A stretch of 64,000 bases of DNA from CALNYZ01 sp942490945. GTDB taxonomy: Bacteria; Pseudomonadota; Gammaproteobacteria; UBA6429; Thiohalophilaceae. Positions 37,965-46,640 of this stretch are shown here, in pieces; the first letter of the stretch is position 1, and each line of letters begins with the position of its first letter. The stretch covers positions 1,860,001 to 1,924,000 of the forward strand of contig CALNYZ010000018.1 in the NCBI GenBank assembly GCA_942490945.1, written 5' to 3'. Under the pieces are notes generated by a model, which saw only the letters and a program-made list of their open reading frames with translations, had not been told where the DNA came from and made no database searches. Both the position numbers and the translations under genes were made by a program.

Positions 37965-39557
37965 TTGATTACAACAGCCAATATCACCATGCAATTTGGG
38001 GCTAAGCCCTTGTTTGAAAACATTTCTGTCAAATTCGGCAACGGCAACCGCTACGGCCTGATCGGCGCCAATGGCTGCGGCAAATCGACATTTATGAAAA
38101 TACTCGGTGGTGACCTTGAACCCACCGCGGGCAACGTGTCAGTGGATGTGAACGAACGCGTCGGTAAATTACGCCAGGATCAGTTTGCCTTTGAGAAAAA
38201 TACGGTACTGGATACAGTCATCATGGGTCACAGCCAGCTGTGGGAAATCAAGAAAGAACGGGATCGCATCTATTCTTTACCGGAAATGAGTGAAGACGAC
38301 GGCATGAAAGTCGCCGAGCTGGAAATCGAATTTGCCGAGCTGGATGGCTACACGGCAGAAGCACGCGCAGGTGAATTGTTACTCGGACTTGAAATTCCGA
38401 TTGAGCAACATAACGGACCCATGAGTGCGGTAGCACCTGGCTGGAAATTACGCGTATTATTGGCGCAAGCGCTGTTCGCCGATCCGGACATCATGCTGCT
38501 GGACGAACCCACCAACAACCTGGATATCAACACTATCCGCTGGTTGGAGCGCGTATTAAACGAACGTAACAGCACGATGGTGATCATTTCTCACGATCGC
38601 CACTTCCTGAATAGCGTGTGCACACACATGGCTGATCTGGATTTTGGTGAGTTGCGCCTCTACCCAGGCAACTATGATGAATACATGACGGCCTCAACCC
38701 AGGCGCGTGAACAACTGTTATCGGATAATGCCAAGAAAAAAGCCCAGATAGCTGAATTGCAAACCTTCGTCAGTCGCTTCTCTGCCAATGCATCAAAAGC
38801 CAAACAGGCAACGTCGCGTGCCAAACAGATTGAAAAGATCGAGCTTGCGGAAGTCAAGCCTTCCAGCCGTCAGAGTCCCTTTATTCGTTTTGAGCAGGAC
38901 AAGAAACTGTATCGTAATGCACTGGAAGTCGAAAACCTCAGCAAAGGCTATGACGGTAAACCGCTATTCAGTGGACTGAATTTATTAGCCGAAGTTGGTG
39001 AACGCATTGCCGTTATTGGCCCTAATGGTATCGGTAAAACAACCCTGTTACGAACGCTGGCAAAAGATCTCGAGCCGGATGCAGGAAAAATAAAATGGTC
39101 GGAGAATGTCACCATTGGTTACTATGCCCAGGATCATTCGGCCGACTTTGCCAATGATATGACATTGTTTGACTGGATGAGTCTGTGGAAAAAACCAAGT
39201 GATGATGAGCAGTCAGTACGCGCGGTACTGGGCAGAATGTTATTCTCGCAGGATGATATCAACAAGTCCGTCACCAAAATTTCAGGTGGCGAACAAGGCC
39301 GTATGTTGTTTGGTAAAATCATGCAACAAAAACCCAACGTATTACTCATGGATGAACCCACCAACCATCTGGATATGGAATCGATTGAAGCGCTGAATCT
39401 GGCGCTGGAAAACTACCCCGGTACATTGGTGTTTGTCAGTCATGATCGGGAATTTGTATCTTCACTGGCAACACGTATTATTGAGTTATCGCCTACCGGC
39501 GTTAATAATTTCAGCGGGACGTATGAAGAATATTTACGCGCCCAGGGTGTTGCGTAG
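37965..39557 (+). CDS. ybiT: ABC-F ATPase YbiT (ribosome-associated)
   Basis: Soluble twin-ABC protein of the ABC-F family that binds the ribosomal E site and modulates translation. It aligns almost throughout with E. coli YbiT, and starting at the TTG at 37965 gives the same 530-residue length; GGAAG lies 6 nt upstream. ABC1 has Walker A GANGCGKS and the signature-like region APGWKLRVLLAQALF; ABC2 has GPNGIGKT and SGGEQGRMLFG. The linker (SRFSANASKAKQATSRAKQI) is the P-site-tRNA-interaction motif typical of the family. There are no membrane segments, so it is not a transporter. The neighbour dbpA follows after 5 nt, suggesting a translation/ribosome operon. Confidence 0.93.
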   Translation: MITTANITMQFGAKPLFENISVKFGNGNRYGLIGANGCGKSTFMKILGGDLEPTAGNVSVDVNERVGKLRQDQFAFEKNTVLDTVIMGHSQLWEIKKERDRIYSLPEMSEDDGMKVAELEIEFAELDGYTAEARAGELLLGLEIPIEQHNGPMSAVAPGWKLRVLLAQALFADPDIMLLDEPTNNLDINTIRWLERVLNERNSTMVIISHDRHFLNSVCTHMADLDFGELRLYPGNYDEYMTASTQAREQLLSDNAKKKAQIAELQTFVSRFSANASKAKQATSRAKQIEKIELAEVKPSSRQSPFIRFEQDKKLYRNALEVENLSKGYDGKPLFSGLNLLAEVGERIAVIGPNGIGKTTLLRTLAKDLEPDAGKIKWSENVTIGYYAQDHSADFANDMTLFDWMSLWKKPSDDEQSVRAVLGRMLFSQDDINKSVTKISGGEQGRMLFGKIMQQKPNVLLMDEPTNHLDMESIEALNLALENYPGTLVFVSHDREFVSSLATRIIELSPTGVNNFSGTYEEYLRAQGVA

Positions 39558-39562
39558 TTGTA

Positions 39563-40972
39563 ATGCCATCTGAAACTGCACAGCCAAAACCGGTTACAAC
39601 TGCATTTGCTTCATTGCCGTTATCAAAAGCCTTTCTGGAAAACCTGAAGTCACTTGACTATAACAGCATGACGCCGATTCAGGCACAAAGCCTGCCCGCC
39701 ATTTTAAAAGGCCAGGACATTCTTGCCCAGGCAAAAACGGGCAGTGGTAAAACCGCTGCTTTCGCTATCGGCTTATTGCATAAACTGGTGTCCAGTACGT
39801 ATCAAACCCAGGCACTGGTGTTATGCCCTACGCGCGAACTCGCCGATCAAGTCAGCAATGAAACCCGATTACTGGCGCGCGCCATACCGAATACGAAAAT
39901 CACCACATTATGCGGCGGCAAGCCCATCGCGCCGCAACTTGCCTCGCTGGAACAACAACCACATATTGCAGTTGGCACACCCGGTCGTATATTAAAGCTG
40001 TTGCAAAAAGGCGCTCTTAAACTGGATGCACTCACGACGCTGGTGCTGGATGAAGCAGACCGCATGCTCGACATGGGATTTCAGGAAGACATCACACGTA
40101 TTATCGCGATGGCGCCAAAAAAACGCCAAACACTGTTGTTCTCGGCAACCTATCCCGATGAAATAAAAGTTATTAGTGACACTATCCAGTACAAGCCGCT
40201 GGATGTGCGTATCGAAGAAACGCATGATGACGTTAAAATAAAACAAATATTTTATGAAATTAATAAAGGTGACCGGGAAAAAACATTAGTTGCTTTATTG
40301 CAACACTTTCGTCCGCAATCCAGCGTCATATTTTGCAACCGCAAGCAGCAATGCAAGGAATTAGCCGATTCATTATGGCAGCAAGGATTTCACGCGCTGG
40401 CGTTACACGGTGATCTCGACCAGAAAGAACGTGATCAGGTATTGATTCAGTTTTCCAATAACAGCAGCTCCATTCTTGTGGCATCTGACGTGGCTGCACG
40501 TGGTCTCGATATAAAGGATCTCGAAGCCGTGATTAATTATGATCTGGCGCACGATCCTGAAATTCACATCCATCGCATTGGCCGTACCGGACGTGCTGGC
40601 AAGGAAGGTCTGGCGTTAAGTCTGTTTCTGGAACAGGAAAAATTTAAAGTTGAAGCCATCGAAGAATATCAAAGCAACAAGGTTTGCATTGATAAAACCT
40701 CAACACTCAAAACCCGTGAAAATTTTCGCCTGAGCCCACCCATGGTAACCTTAAGTATCGGTGGCGGTCGTAAAGACAAGGTGCGTGCCGGTGATATACT
40801 TGGCGCGCTCACAGCAAATACGGAACTGTCTGCCAAACTCATAGGTAAAATTGATATTGCCGATACACTATCCTATGTAGCCGTTGATCGCCAGATAGCC
40901 AAGCAAGCTTTGAAAGTGTTAAGCGAAGGTAAAATAAAAGGCCGACGTTTCCGTATAAAAAAACTACGCTGA
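39563..40972 (+). CDS. dbpA: ATP-dependent RNA helicase DbpA
   Basis: DEAD-box helicase specific for hairpin 92 of 23S rRNA, acting in 50S subunit assembly. Motifs: AKTGSGKT, LDEADRMLDMGF, FSATY and HRIGRTGRAG. The C-terminal RNA-binding domain (from about residue 390) matches DbpA: MVTLSIGGGRKDKVRAGDILGALT and GKIDIADTLSYVAV. This domain distinguishes it from other DEAD proteins and gives high confidence in the name. Its last 9 nt overlap the 3' end of the convergent rlmA gene. Together with ybiT and rlmA it forms a small ribosome-related group. Confidence 0.95.
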   Translation: MPSETAQPKPVTTAFASLPLSKAFLENLKSLDYNSMTPIQAQSLPAILKGQDILAQAKTGSGKTAAFAIGLLHKLVSSTYQTQALVLCPTRELADQVSNETRLLARAIPNTKITTLCGGKPIAPQLASLEQQPHIAVGTPGRILKLLQKGALKLDALTTLVLDEADRMLDMGFQEDITRIIAMAPKKRQTLLFSATYPDEIKVISDTIQYKPLDVRIEETHDDVKIKQIFYEINKGDREKTLVALLQHFRPQSSVIFCNRKQQCKELADSLWQQGFHALALHGDLDQKERDQVLIQFSNNSSSILVASDVAARGLDIKDLEAVINYDLAHDPEIHIHRIGRTGRAGKEGLALSLFLEQEKFKVEAIEEYQSNKVCIDKTSTLKTRENFRLSPPMVTLSIGGGRKDKVRAGDILGALTANTELSAKLIGKIDIADTLSYVAVDRQIAKQALKVLSEGKIKGRRFRIKKLR

Positions 40973-41824
40973 TTTTTCCAATACACGAAACGCTACATCC
41001 ACCGTCAAGTCCAATGAAGTCAGCGCCAGCGCTTTTTCCCTTCCCGCTTTGTTTGCACGGTAAAAATGCGGCGTCATAATCAGGATATTATGAAGCTGCG
41101 CTTTTTCAAGCGAATTAATTTTAAATTGTAGCTGTTGTGTATTGACGAGTTTTAATCCCAATGCGTCAAGATGTGATAAATCTGTCGGCGCTGATTCTTT
41201 CGTAGCGCTATATATAATATCGCGTAATTCGCTCAGATGATCTGGCCCGGAATCAACAAGAATGATTTTACCACCAGGTTTGAGTATGGAAGAAAACCTT
41301 TCAAAACTCGGAAACCCAAAAACACATAAAATGATGTCGACCGATTCTGGCGACACTGGCGGTTTACGATTGGTCCCGACTAACCAGCAAATATCTTTAT
41401 TGCGCCGCGCAGCCTCAATAATTGCATCCTTTGATATATCCAGGCCAATTAATGCCATATCTGCATTGGTGGCGTGCTCAAGCAGTTTCCGATAAATAAA
41501 ATCAAGATAATACCCTTCCCCACAACCGGCATCCATAATACAAATCCCGGAATCGCTCTCGTAATCACTTTCAACCAGGTCTGTCAGTTTTTCAGCAATA
41601 GGGGCATAAAATCCGGCGCTTAAAAATTGTTTGCGTGCCAGTATCATTTCCTTACTATCACCCGGTTCTTTGGAACGCTTGTGCTGCACGGATAATAAAT
41701 TTACATATCCTTGACGGGCAATATCAAAAGCATGCCCATTTTCACAAACCAGCTGCTGATCAGCTATTGTAAGCGGCGTGTTATCAAGGGGGCACACCAG
41801 ATTGTGTGCAGTTATAAATTTCAT
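40964..41824 (-). CDS. rlmA: 23S rRNA (guanine-N1) methyltransferase, RlmA family
   Basis: SAM-dependent methyltransferase expected to modify G745 of 23S rRNA (E. coli RlmA) or the neighbouring G748 (TlrB-type). Residues 20-80 include the family block QGYVNLLSVQHKRSKEPGDS followed by ARKQFLSAGFYAPI. The SAM-binding motif is MDAGCGEGYYLDFI. The N-terminal zinc finger is altered: the usual CPxC pair reads CPLD (residues 11-14), while VCENGH keeps the second Cys and His, so metal binding may use the Asp or be lost. It overlaps dbpA convergently by 9 nt. The family is secure; the exact target base is an inference. Confidence 0.88.
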   Translation of the reverse strand: MKFITAHNLVCPLDNTPLTIADQQLVCENGHAFDIARQGYVNLLSVQHKRSKEPGDSKEMILARKQFLSAGFYAPIAEKLTDLVESDYESDSGICIMDAGCGEGYYLDFIYRKLLEHATNADMALIGLDISKDAIIEAARRNKDICWLVGTNRKPPVSPESVDIILCVFGFPSFERFSSILKPGGKIILVDSGPDHLSELRDIIYSATKESAPTDLSHLDALGLKLVNTQQLQFKINSLEKAQLHNILIMTPHFYRANKAGREKALALTSLDLTVDVAFRVLEKSA

Positions 41825-41830
41825 GAGACG

Positions 41831-42445
41831 CTATACATAGAAAAGAATGGCGATGTAGTGACTGACACTGCCAGCCAGGACAAACACATGCCATACGCCA
41901 TGCAACCAGGGGAAGCGATAATCAAACGCATAAAAAACAATACCCGCCGAATAAAGTAATCCGCCGGCAAGCAGCCAGAGAAACCCGGCATAAGGTAAAG
42001 TCACGAGCAATGGTTTAAGCGCAACGACTATCAACCATCCCATCACAATGTATATTACATAGGGTAATACTCTTTTGCCTCGACGCGGCAATGCATCCAA
42101 TATCACGCCAAAGAGTGCCAATGTCCATATTGTGCCAAACATCCACCACCCAACTGCGCCCTCGAGCGTTACAAGTGTAAAGGGCGTATAACTGCCCGCG
42201 ATTAACAGATAGATAGCTTGATAATCGAATATTCGGAAGATGTTTTTTGCGCGCCCAGGTAACCCATGATACAACGTGGAAATTACATAAAGTAAAAATA
42301 ATGTGGCGCCATAAACACTAAAAGAAACAATTCGATTGATTTCACCTGCCTTGGTCGCGACTACGACCAATATAACCGTACCAGCCAGCGCAAAAACAGC
42401 ACCGACCAGATGCGAAATACTATTAAATCGTTCGCCTTTAATCAT
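41831..42445 (-). CDS. Hemolysin III / PAQR-family membrane protein (YqfA-like)
   Basis: A 204-residue inner-membrane protein with seven predicted helices. Family residues are present: GERFNSISHLVGA near the N-terminus, STLYHGLPGRAKNIFRIFDYQAIYLLIAGSYTPF in the middle (Ser, His and Asp of the presumed metal site) and the His-rich end FPWLHGVWHVFVLAGSVSHY. These match the conserved metal-binding residues of PAQR proteins, which may have hydrolase activity. It starts 37 nt after the yajD stop codon. Despite the name, hemolytic activity is unlikely; its bacterial role is unknown. Confidence 0.9.
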   Translation of the reverse strand: MIKGERFNSISHLVGAVFALAGTVILVVVATKAGEINRIVSFSVYGATLFLLYVISTLYHGLPGRAKNIFRIFDYQAIYLLIAGSYTPFTLVTLEGAVGWWMFGTIWTLALFGVILDALPRRGKRVLPYVIYIVMGWLIVVALKPLLVTLPYAGFLWLLAGGLLYSAGIVFYAFDYRFPWLHGVWHVFVLAGSVSHYIAILFYV

Positions 42446-42482
42446 TATATAAATACAACATGAATTACTTCACTTCAGAAGC

Positions 42483-42851
42483 TTATTGTTTCTTTTCGTC
42501 CAGCATGGATTTGAGGTCAGCGAAAGGATTAAATGTGGCAGATGCACCTTTATTGCTGCCGGCAGAAGTATTGCCCTTATGGGCTTCGAGTTGGCGTTGG
42601 TGTTCATTGTCATGACAATACATGCACAACAACTCCCAGTTACTGCCATCAGGTGGATTATTGTCATGATTGTGATCACGATGATGCACGGTTAATTCAT
42701 GTAAATTGGTGCGGGTGAACTCACGGCTGCAGCGACCACAAATATGAGGATACATCTTGAGTGCCTGCTCCCGGTATCCTTGTTCGCGTTGTTCACGCGC
42801 ACGACGGGCATCGGCGACGACTTTTGTTAGTTTGTCATTATCTTGCTTCAC
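42483..42851 (-). CDS. yajD: HNH nuclease YajD
   Basis: A 122-residue HNH endonuclease-fold protein matching E. coli YajD. The two zinc Cys pairs (CGRCSREF and CMYCHD) flank the HNH core LHELTVHHRDHNHDNNPPDGSNWELLC, and the C-terminus ends in the conserved FADLKSMLDEKKQ. Its biological role is unknown in any organism I can name with confidence. It lies 37 nt upstream of the HlyIII-type gene on the same strand. A TATAAT on the minus strand in the gap above it may be its -10 box. Confidence 0.9.
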   Translation of the reverse strand: MKQDNDKLTKVVADARRAREQREQGYREQALKMYPHICGRCSREFTRTNLHELTVHHRDHNHDNNPPDGSNWELLCMYCHDNEHQRQLEAHKGNTSAGSNKGASATFNPFADLKSMLDEKKQ

Positions 42852-42912
42852 CCGAACTGCCTCCTCACATTACCGATAATCGAATTTCGATATACTGCTA
42901 TCGATTATAATG

Positions 42913-43839
42913 CTATTTTTCGACAGCATACGACACTTTCAGGGTAAACCTTTCACCGGCGTTTATGACCACCGTGTCGTCTGCGGCATTGGCAGATTCA
43001 ACGCACAGCATATTTAAATAGCCGTCTTTTCCCAAATCACCCATTTTTTCGGCGACGGCTACCCAGGGATTCCACACAACGGTTGAGTGGCTACCCTGCT
43101 TCTTTATCACGATGTTGCGTTGTGTATCCGAGATAACATTATCATCAGTTGTATTTAAATAAATGCGATCAACCTCGGCAGCAATTGTTACATCGCCAGA
43201 TTGTGTTTTACGTGCAAAGCCTTCTGTTTTATCAAGATAATCTTTACCATCCAGACCGGAAACCTTCGTTTGCCGCACATCGTCAACAAAAAAGTAGGTA
43301 TGCAAGGCTTGCCCTATCGTCATAGGCTGGTCACTTTTGTTAATAGTCGACAGTTCAAGTGTTAGTGTTTTACCGATCGTAATGCAATATTCTGCGACTG
43401 TCGCTTGCGGCCACATTGGCTGGTATTTTTCATCCAATCTGGTCGTATCCAGTACAAACCTCACCTGTGTTTCGCCTGTTGCTAGTGCCGTGACGTCAGT
43501 TACCTGCCAGAGCACCGTACGGGCAAAGCCATGTGCGGGAAATGCCGTGTTCGATTCATGCGCCCCAAACCATGGCCAGCAGATCGGAATTCCACCACGC
43601 ACTGATTTCCCCGGTGCAAACACCGCATCTTCTGAAAGCCAGATAACCTCCTCTTCTCCGTATGGTATCCAGCTTAATATATTTGCACCCTGCAAGCTGA
43701 CGCTTGCTGTGGCCAACGTATTCTGAACGTGCAAAACAGGTATGCCGCCTTCGCCTGGCTTAAATTCAGCATGCTGGTCAGTTGTATGGGTTAGGAATTG
43801 GTTGTTTAATTTTTCAACAATATGGAGATCAGGGTTCAT
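42913..43839 (-). CDS. yeaD: D-hexose-6-phosphate mutarotase (YeaD family)
   Basis: Aldose-1-epimerase-fold enzyme that interconverts anomers of glucose-6-phosphate and related sugars. The 308-residue chain shows the family motifs VRGGIPICWPWFGAH, AFPAHGFARTVLWQV (catalytic His region) and the ALHTYFFVDDV stretch. The catalytic Glu should lie in LCVESANAADDTVVI near the C-terminus. It is the first gene of a likely yeaD-yajD-hlyIII run, though the 61-nt gap after it contains a -10-like box. Family assignment is clear. Confidence 0.9.
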   Translation of the reverse strand: MNPDLHIVEKLNNQFLTHTTDQHAEFKPGEGGIPVLHVQNTLATASVSLQGANILSWIPYGEEEVIWLSEDAVFAPGKSVRGGIPICWPWFGAHESNTAFPAHGFARTVLWQVTDVTALATGETQVRFVLDTTRLDEKYQPMWPQATVAEYCITIGKTLTLELSTINKSDQPMTIGQALHTYFFVDDVRQTKVSGLDGKDYLDKTEGFARKTQSGDVTIAAEVDRIYLNTTDDNVISDTQRNIVIKKQGSHSTVVWNPWVAVAEKMGDLGKDGYLNMLCVESANAADDTVVINAGERFTLKVSYAVEK

Positions 43840-43951
43840 TTATATGTGTCCGGAATTTGTTCTAGTTTAAGTAATAAAGCGACTTGCATCCTACACGGGC
43901 GTATACAGGGGAACAATGTTTTACGAAGGAATCTTTTACCCTGTTAATTGT

Positions 43952-43983
43952 CTGTCATTTAACTGTCATACGATCGCCATAAT
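43952..43983 (+). promoter_or_regulatory. Pho box with -10 element (PhoB-type promoter)
   Basis: CTGTCATTTAACTGTCAT (43952-43969) consists of two identical CTGTCAT repeats separated by 4 nt, nearly the E. coli PhoB consensus. A CATAAT at 43978-43983 lies 8 nt further on, at roughly the spacing seen in Pho promoters. Transcription would run toward the 76-aa ORF, with a leader near 165 nt. Confidence 0.6.
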
Positions 43984-44085
43984 AGTGCAACACAGTGTCA
44001 GGTATACTATTTTGGTGCAAATAGTATTCAACTTGTTTGATATGAGTTTGGTTTAACTGATTGAAATCATGTGCCACATAAGTGC

Positions 44086-44101
44086 TGGCATAAAACATGC
44101 T
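44086..44101 (+). promoter_or_regulatory. Sigma54-like -24/-12 element
   Basis: TGGCATAAAACATGCT keeps TGGCA at -24 and TGC at -12 with the invariant GG-to-GC spacing of 12. It is about 57 nt before the 76-aa ORF. The T before TGC in the consensus is A here, so it is a fair rather than perfect match. Confidence 0.4.
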
Positions 44102-44157
44102 AAATAGTAATAAGCGGTATAACAGAGAGTACTTGCGTAACTACAGGAGAAAACATC

Positions 44158-44388
44158 ATGCTGGGATTTATTTATCGTCTCGTGCAAGGATTTGAACTGG
44201 AACATAATGTCCACCCTAACCTGTTGTATATTAATCGTACACACAGTGAACATTTACTGGCAGCGTTTGATGGCAATTATACTCTGGGTCAAATTACCGA
44301 CATGTTACAAATGGATATCATTATCGACCCGGAAACGGTACATCCCCATGTTGCCTGGACGCAGGTTGGACAGCGCGTAGCATCATAA
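44158..44388 (+). CDS. Small protein of unknown function (76 aa)
   Basis: A short ORF with a strong SD (AGGAG, 8 nt before ATG). The product, beginning MLGFIYRLVQGFELEHNVHP, has no signal peptide or membrane segment, mixed hydrophobic and acidic residues, and several His (HNVHP, HPHV). It resembles no domain I recognise. It is the only gene downstream of a Pho box and a sigma54-like element, so phosphate or nitrogen control is possible. The SD and isolated position on the plus strand support it as a real gene; conservation is untested. Confidence 0.6.
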   Translation: MLGFIYRLVQGFELEHNVHPNLLYINRTHSEHLLAAFDGNYTLGQITDMLQMDIIIDPETVHPHVAWTQVGQRVAS

Positions 44389-44559
44389 CAATTATTGTGT
44401 TGATCTAGATATTCGAATGATTTATCTGACAAGTTAAAAGGCTTGTTTCTGGCCTGTATGCCTGCAGAGGTTTTTTAACATTTTCTACCTATGTGTAAGC
44501 ATGTTAATTTTAATCCCCCTCCTGATTTGACTTCTTAAACCTCGATACAAACATAAATA

Positions 44560-44597
44560 ACAACAAGCGAAGTGCTGAATGTCACCTCGCTTGTTGT
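44560..44597 (-). terminator. Strong hairpin after the 59-aa ORF
   Basis: ACAACAAGCGA (44560-44570) pairs perfectly with TCGCTTGTTGT (44587-44597), with an inner GTG/CAC. On the minus strand it is followed by TATTTATG. It lies about 60 nt past the 59-aa ORF stop and probably ends that transcript. Confidence 0.6.
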
Positions 44598-44655
44598 CCC
44601 TGGTTGAAGTTAACAATTGTTAATTGTCTCCTCTGTTGCGGTAAAGTTGGGTAAA

Positions 44656-44835
44656 CTACTGGTCAGTTAATTCTCTTAACAAATTCTGACGGAAGAGCGC
44701 CTCATTTTCGATACAACCAGATGCAGGCTGCTCGCTGCTGTGAAGCTGTAAATCGGCACAACCATATGGTTCAAAGTCATCTGAGGAGTTCATAAACATT
44801 TCAACAAAACCTGAATAATTAATTTTGTTATTCAT
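44656..44835 (-). CDS. Short acidic peptide ORF (59 aa), possibly a precursor peptide
   Basis: Starts at an ATG with CAT at 44833-44835 and ends at TAG (44656-44658). A good SD (GGAG) is 8 nt upstream. The product begins MNNKINYSGFVEMFMNSS and continues acidic, with two Cys (near residues 26 and 41) and many Asp/Glu, no signal peptide and no membrane helix. A sigma54-like element (44886-44902) and a downstream hairpin bracket it, giving a complete transcription unit. It lies 383 nt downstream of an ATP-grasp gene on the same strand. A RiPP precursor is one possibility; a small regulatory protein is another. No homology is recognised. Confidence 0.5.
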   Translation of the reverse strand: MNNKINYSGFVEMFMNSSDDFEPYGCADLQLHSSEQPASGCIENEALFRQNLLRELTDQ

Positions 44836-45218
44836 CTCATTATCTCCACGTTAAAAAAGTCGTTATTGCGTCCTGATATTACTGTTACAACATTTATGCC
44901 AACTACAAGTTTTAGCTAAAAAATTGCGTAATTACCTTTATATTCATGATCTTATGCTTAAATAAATGTGATTGCTAAAGATACAGCTCCCAGCCAGTTA
45001 ACTTCACCATGATCCATGATGGTGATCAGATTTATAAAATGACCAAATACAGTGCGTAAGGACAGTCCAGTAAAAACAGCTAATTTATTTATATTCAGGT
45101 TTATTTATAAAAAATCAGTCGTTTACTCATACGCCCGATCTGTACGTGAAACCCGGCTGGAAAAAAGTCTCAAACTAAAAGGTGCTGCCTGAGAAAAAAT
45201 ATCCGGAAAACCAACTTG
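44836..45218. promoter_or_regulatory. Intergenic region between ATP-grasp gene and 59-aa ORF
   Basis: 383 nt with no other convincing ORF. It contains the sigma54-like TGGCATAAATGTTGT on the minus strand (44901 to 44887; the -12 GC is GT) about 50 nt before the 59-aa ORF. A short inverted repeat TCACCAT/ATGGTGA near 45004-45025 follows the ATP-grasp gene by about 190 nt but lacks a T-run. Confidence 0.4.
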
Positions 45219-46340
45219 TCAGAGTCGCACAAGCAATTCCAATGCTAATACTTCCCGGTATTCATCTGACCCTGCCAACAATATTGTCAATTTGCCTTCT
45301 ATCACAGTCCCCCAGTTAATGATTACCGCACCTTCACCGGTTTGTTTATCATATTCAATGTCACACAAATCGATTTGTTCAAGTGTGCTGTGCCGAGTAG
45401 AAAAGGTGATGGTCGTCCATTGCGGTATGTTAAGTTTTTTTGCAATAACGACTGGATAGGATGCGTCGTTGTAGCTGGGGATACACTCAATCGCCAGAAA
45501 ACGTAAGCCTTTATTGGTTTGCTGTACAGCCACATCAAATGAAAAGATACCTTTCATGCCATGTGCTACCAACCAGTGTGCCATCAGGTCTACTTTGTTC
45601 CATGGCTCGTAGCTGGCCGGAAAACGAATAGCGTGTTGCGCAAATTCACCTGGTAATTTTTCACTCGCCGCCAGACGAACAGCCTTGGTACCAATGACCT
45701 GGTATTGAAGAATCAGGAAAGTTTCCGCAAGAATTTGCTCCTGTATCTGAACCGGTACATTTTTATCAAATTTTTTAATGTTAGTCTGTAACTCGGCTTC
45801 ATTTTCACATCGATAAATGCCATGCCCGGAAACCGGTACGGCCGCTTTTACATAACATGGATAAGTAATTTCATTACGATTAACGGTATCAAATCTATCA
45901 GCAGATTCAAGACAAATTGTTTTCGGCACATCAATATTCAGCTCGTTTGCCAGTTCCATGAAATTATTTCTGGATTTAATGTATTCAACAATGTTTAACC
46001 AGCTGTAATCACCCCAATATTGGCATTCGTTGGGGCCGTAGCAAAAAACAGAAGGTTGATATCCTATATGCGCACCCAATTCTTTCAGATTCAAATACCA
46101 TTTTACATCACGCGTAAAGCTTAAGCCTATGCGTTCGTAGTGTGCCGTAATGTCATTCCAAAGCGGTCTCAAGGATTCATGCAGCTGAATTTTATCCCAC
46201 GGCTCTGTCAGACAAAGTGCACGACCGGAATCAAGATGGCTAGCGACAATGCCACTCGCGGTGTCATTCGTGATGTCGTGATTGTAAATATAACGGTTCG
46301 CAACAACTGTTTGGTCGGCATTTAATATCGCAACTGTCAT
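45219..46340 (-). CDS. ATP-grasp ligase of unknown substrate
   Basis: A 373-residue protein with an ATP-grasp fold, expected to join a carboxylate to an amine or other nucleophile through an acyl-phosphate. Visible elements are the first ATP-binding Lys in YPCYVKAAVPVSGHGIYR (about residue 170), the hinge Glu in PVQIQEQIL, and the metal-binding end FLAIECIPSYND, where the usual E-x-N is recognisable but the following Arg is not. An N-terminal ~110-residue domain (containing HYERIGLSFTRDVKWYLN) has no match I can name. It stands alone, 300 nt after rnfE, with a 59-aa ORF downstream on the same strand. Substrate and product are unknown. Confidence 0.8.
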   Translation of the reverse strand: MTVAILNADQTVVANRYIYNHDITNDTASGIVASHLDSGRALCLTEPWDKIQLHESLRPLWNDITAHYERIGLSFTRDVKWYLNLKELGAHIGYQPSVFCYGPNECQYWGDYSWLNIVEYIKSRNNFMELANELNIDVPKTICLESADRFDTVNRNEITYPCYVKAAVPVSGHGIYRCENEAELQTNIKKFDKNVPVQIQEQILAETFLILQYQVIGTKAVRLAASEKLPGEFAQHAIRFPASYEPWNKVDLMAHWLVAHGMKGIFSFDVAVQQTNKGLRFLAIECIPSYNDASYPVVIAKKLNIPQWTTITFSTRHSTLEQIDLCDIEYDKQTGEGAVIINWGTVIEGKLTILLAGSDEYREVLALELLVRL

Positions 46341-46640
46341 ATATCCATCCCTAATATTGTTGGCGCTACGAAAGCAGCAGCACTATACAAAGTATCCAGC
46401 AATTGCTATGCCAGTTGTAAACTCATGATTTTTCATTGATTACACAAAACAATTGCACTGATATAGACAATAATTCAAATCGACTGAACAAATTTGGTGC
46501 AATGTACAGTAATTGTATATGGTATTTACGCCGCACAAAAAATATCTGTCGCGGCTTTTAATTTACCATCTAAAGGTGGAGTAGCCAGATACTTGCGGAA
46601 TATTTAACGATGCTTGATTTGAATATTGGCGCTATATGAT
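46341..46640. promoter_or_regulatory. Intergenic region between rnfE and the ATP-grasp gene
   Basis: 300 nt without an ORF bearing a ribosome-binding site. It should hold the end of the rnf transcript and the ATP-grasp promoter, but I see no strong terminator hairpin or clear -35/-10 pair. Confidence 0.35.

Larger units (their letters stand above)
43840..44157. promoter_or_regulatory. Divergent intergenic region with a Pho box and promoter elements
   Basis: 318 nt separate yeaD (minus) from the 76-aa ORF (plus). It holds a Pho box with a -10 (43952-43983) and a sigma54-like element (44086-44101), listed separately, plus a TATACT at about 44003. I see no further ORF with a ribosome-binding site. 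Confidence 0.5.
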
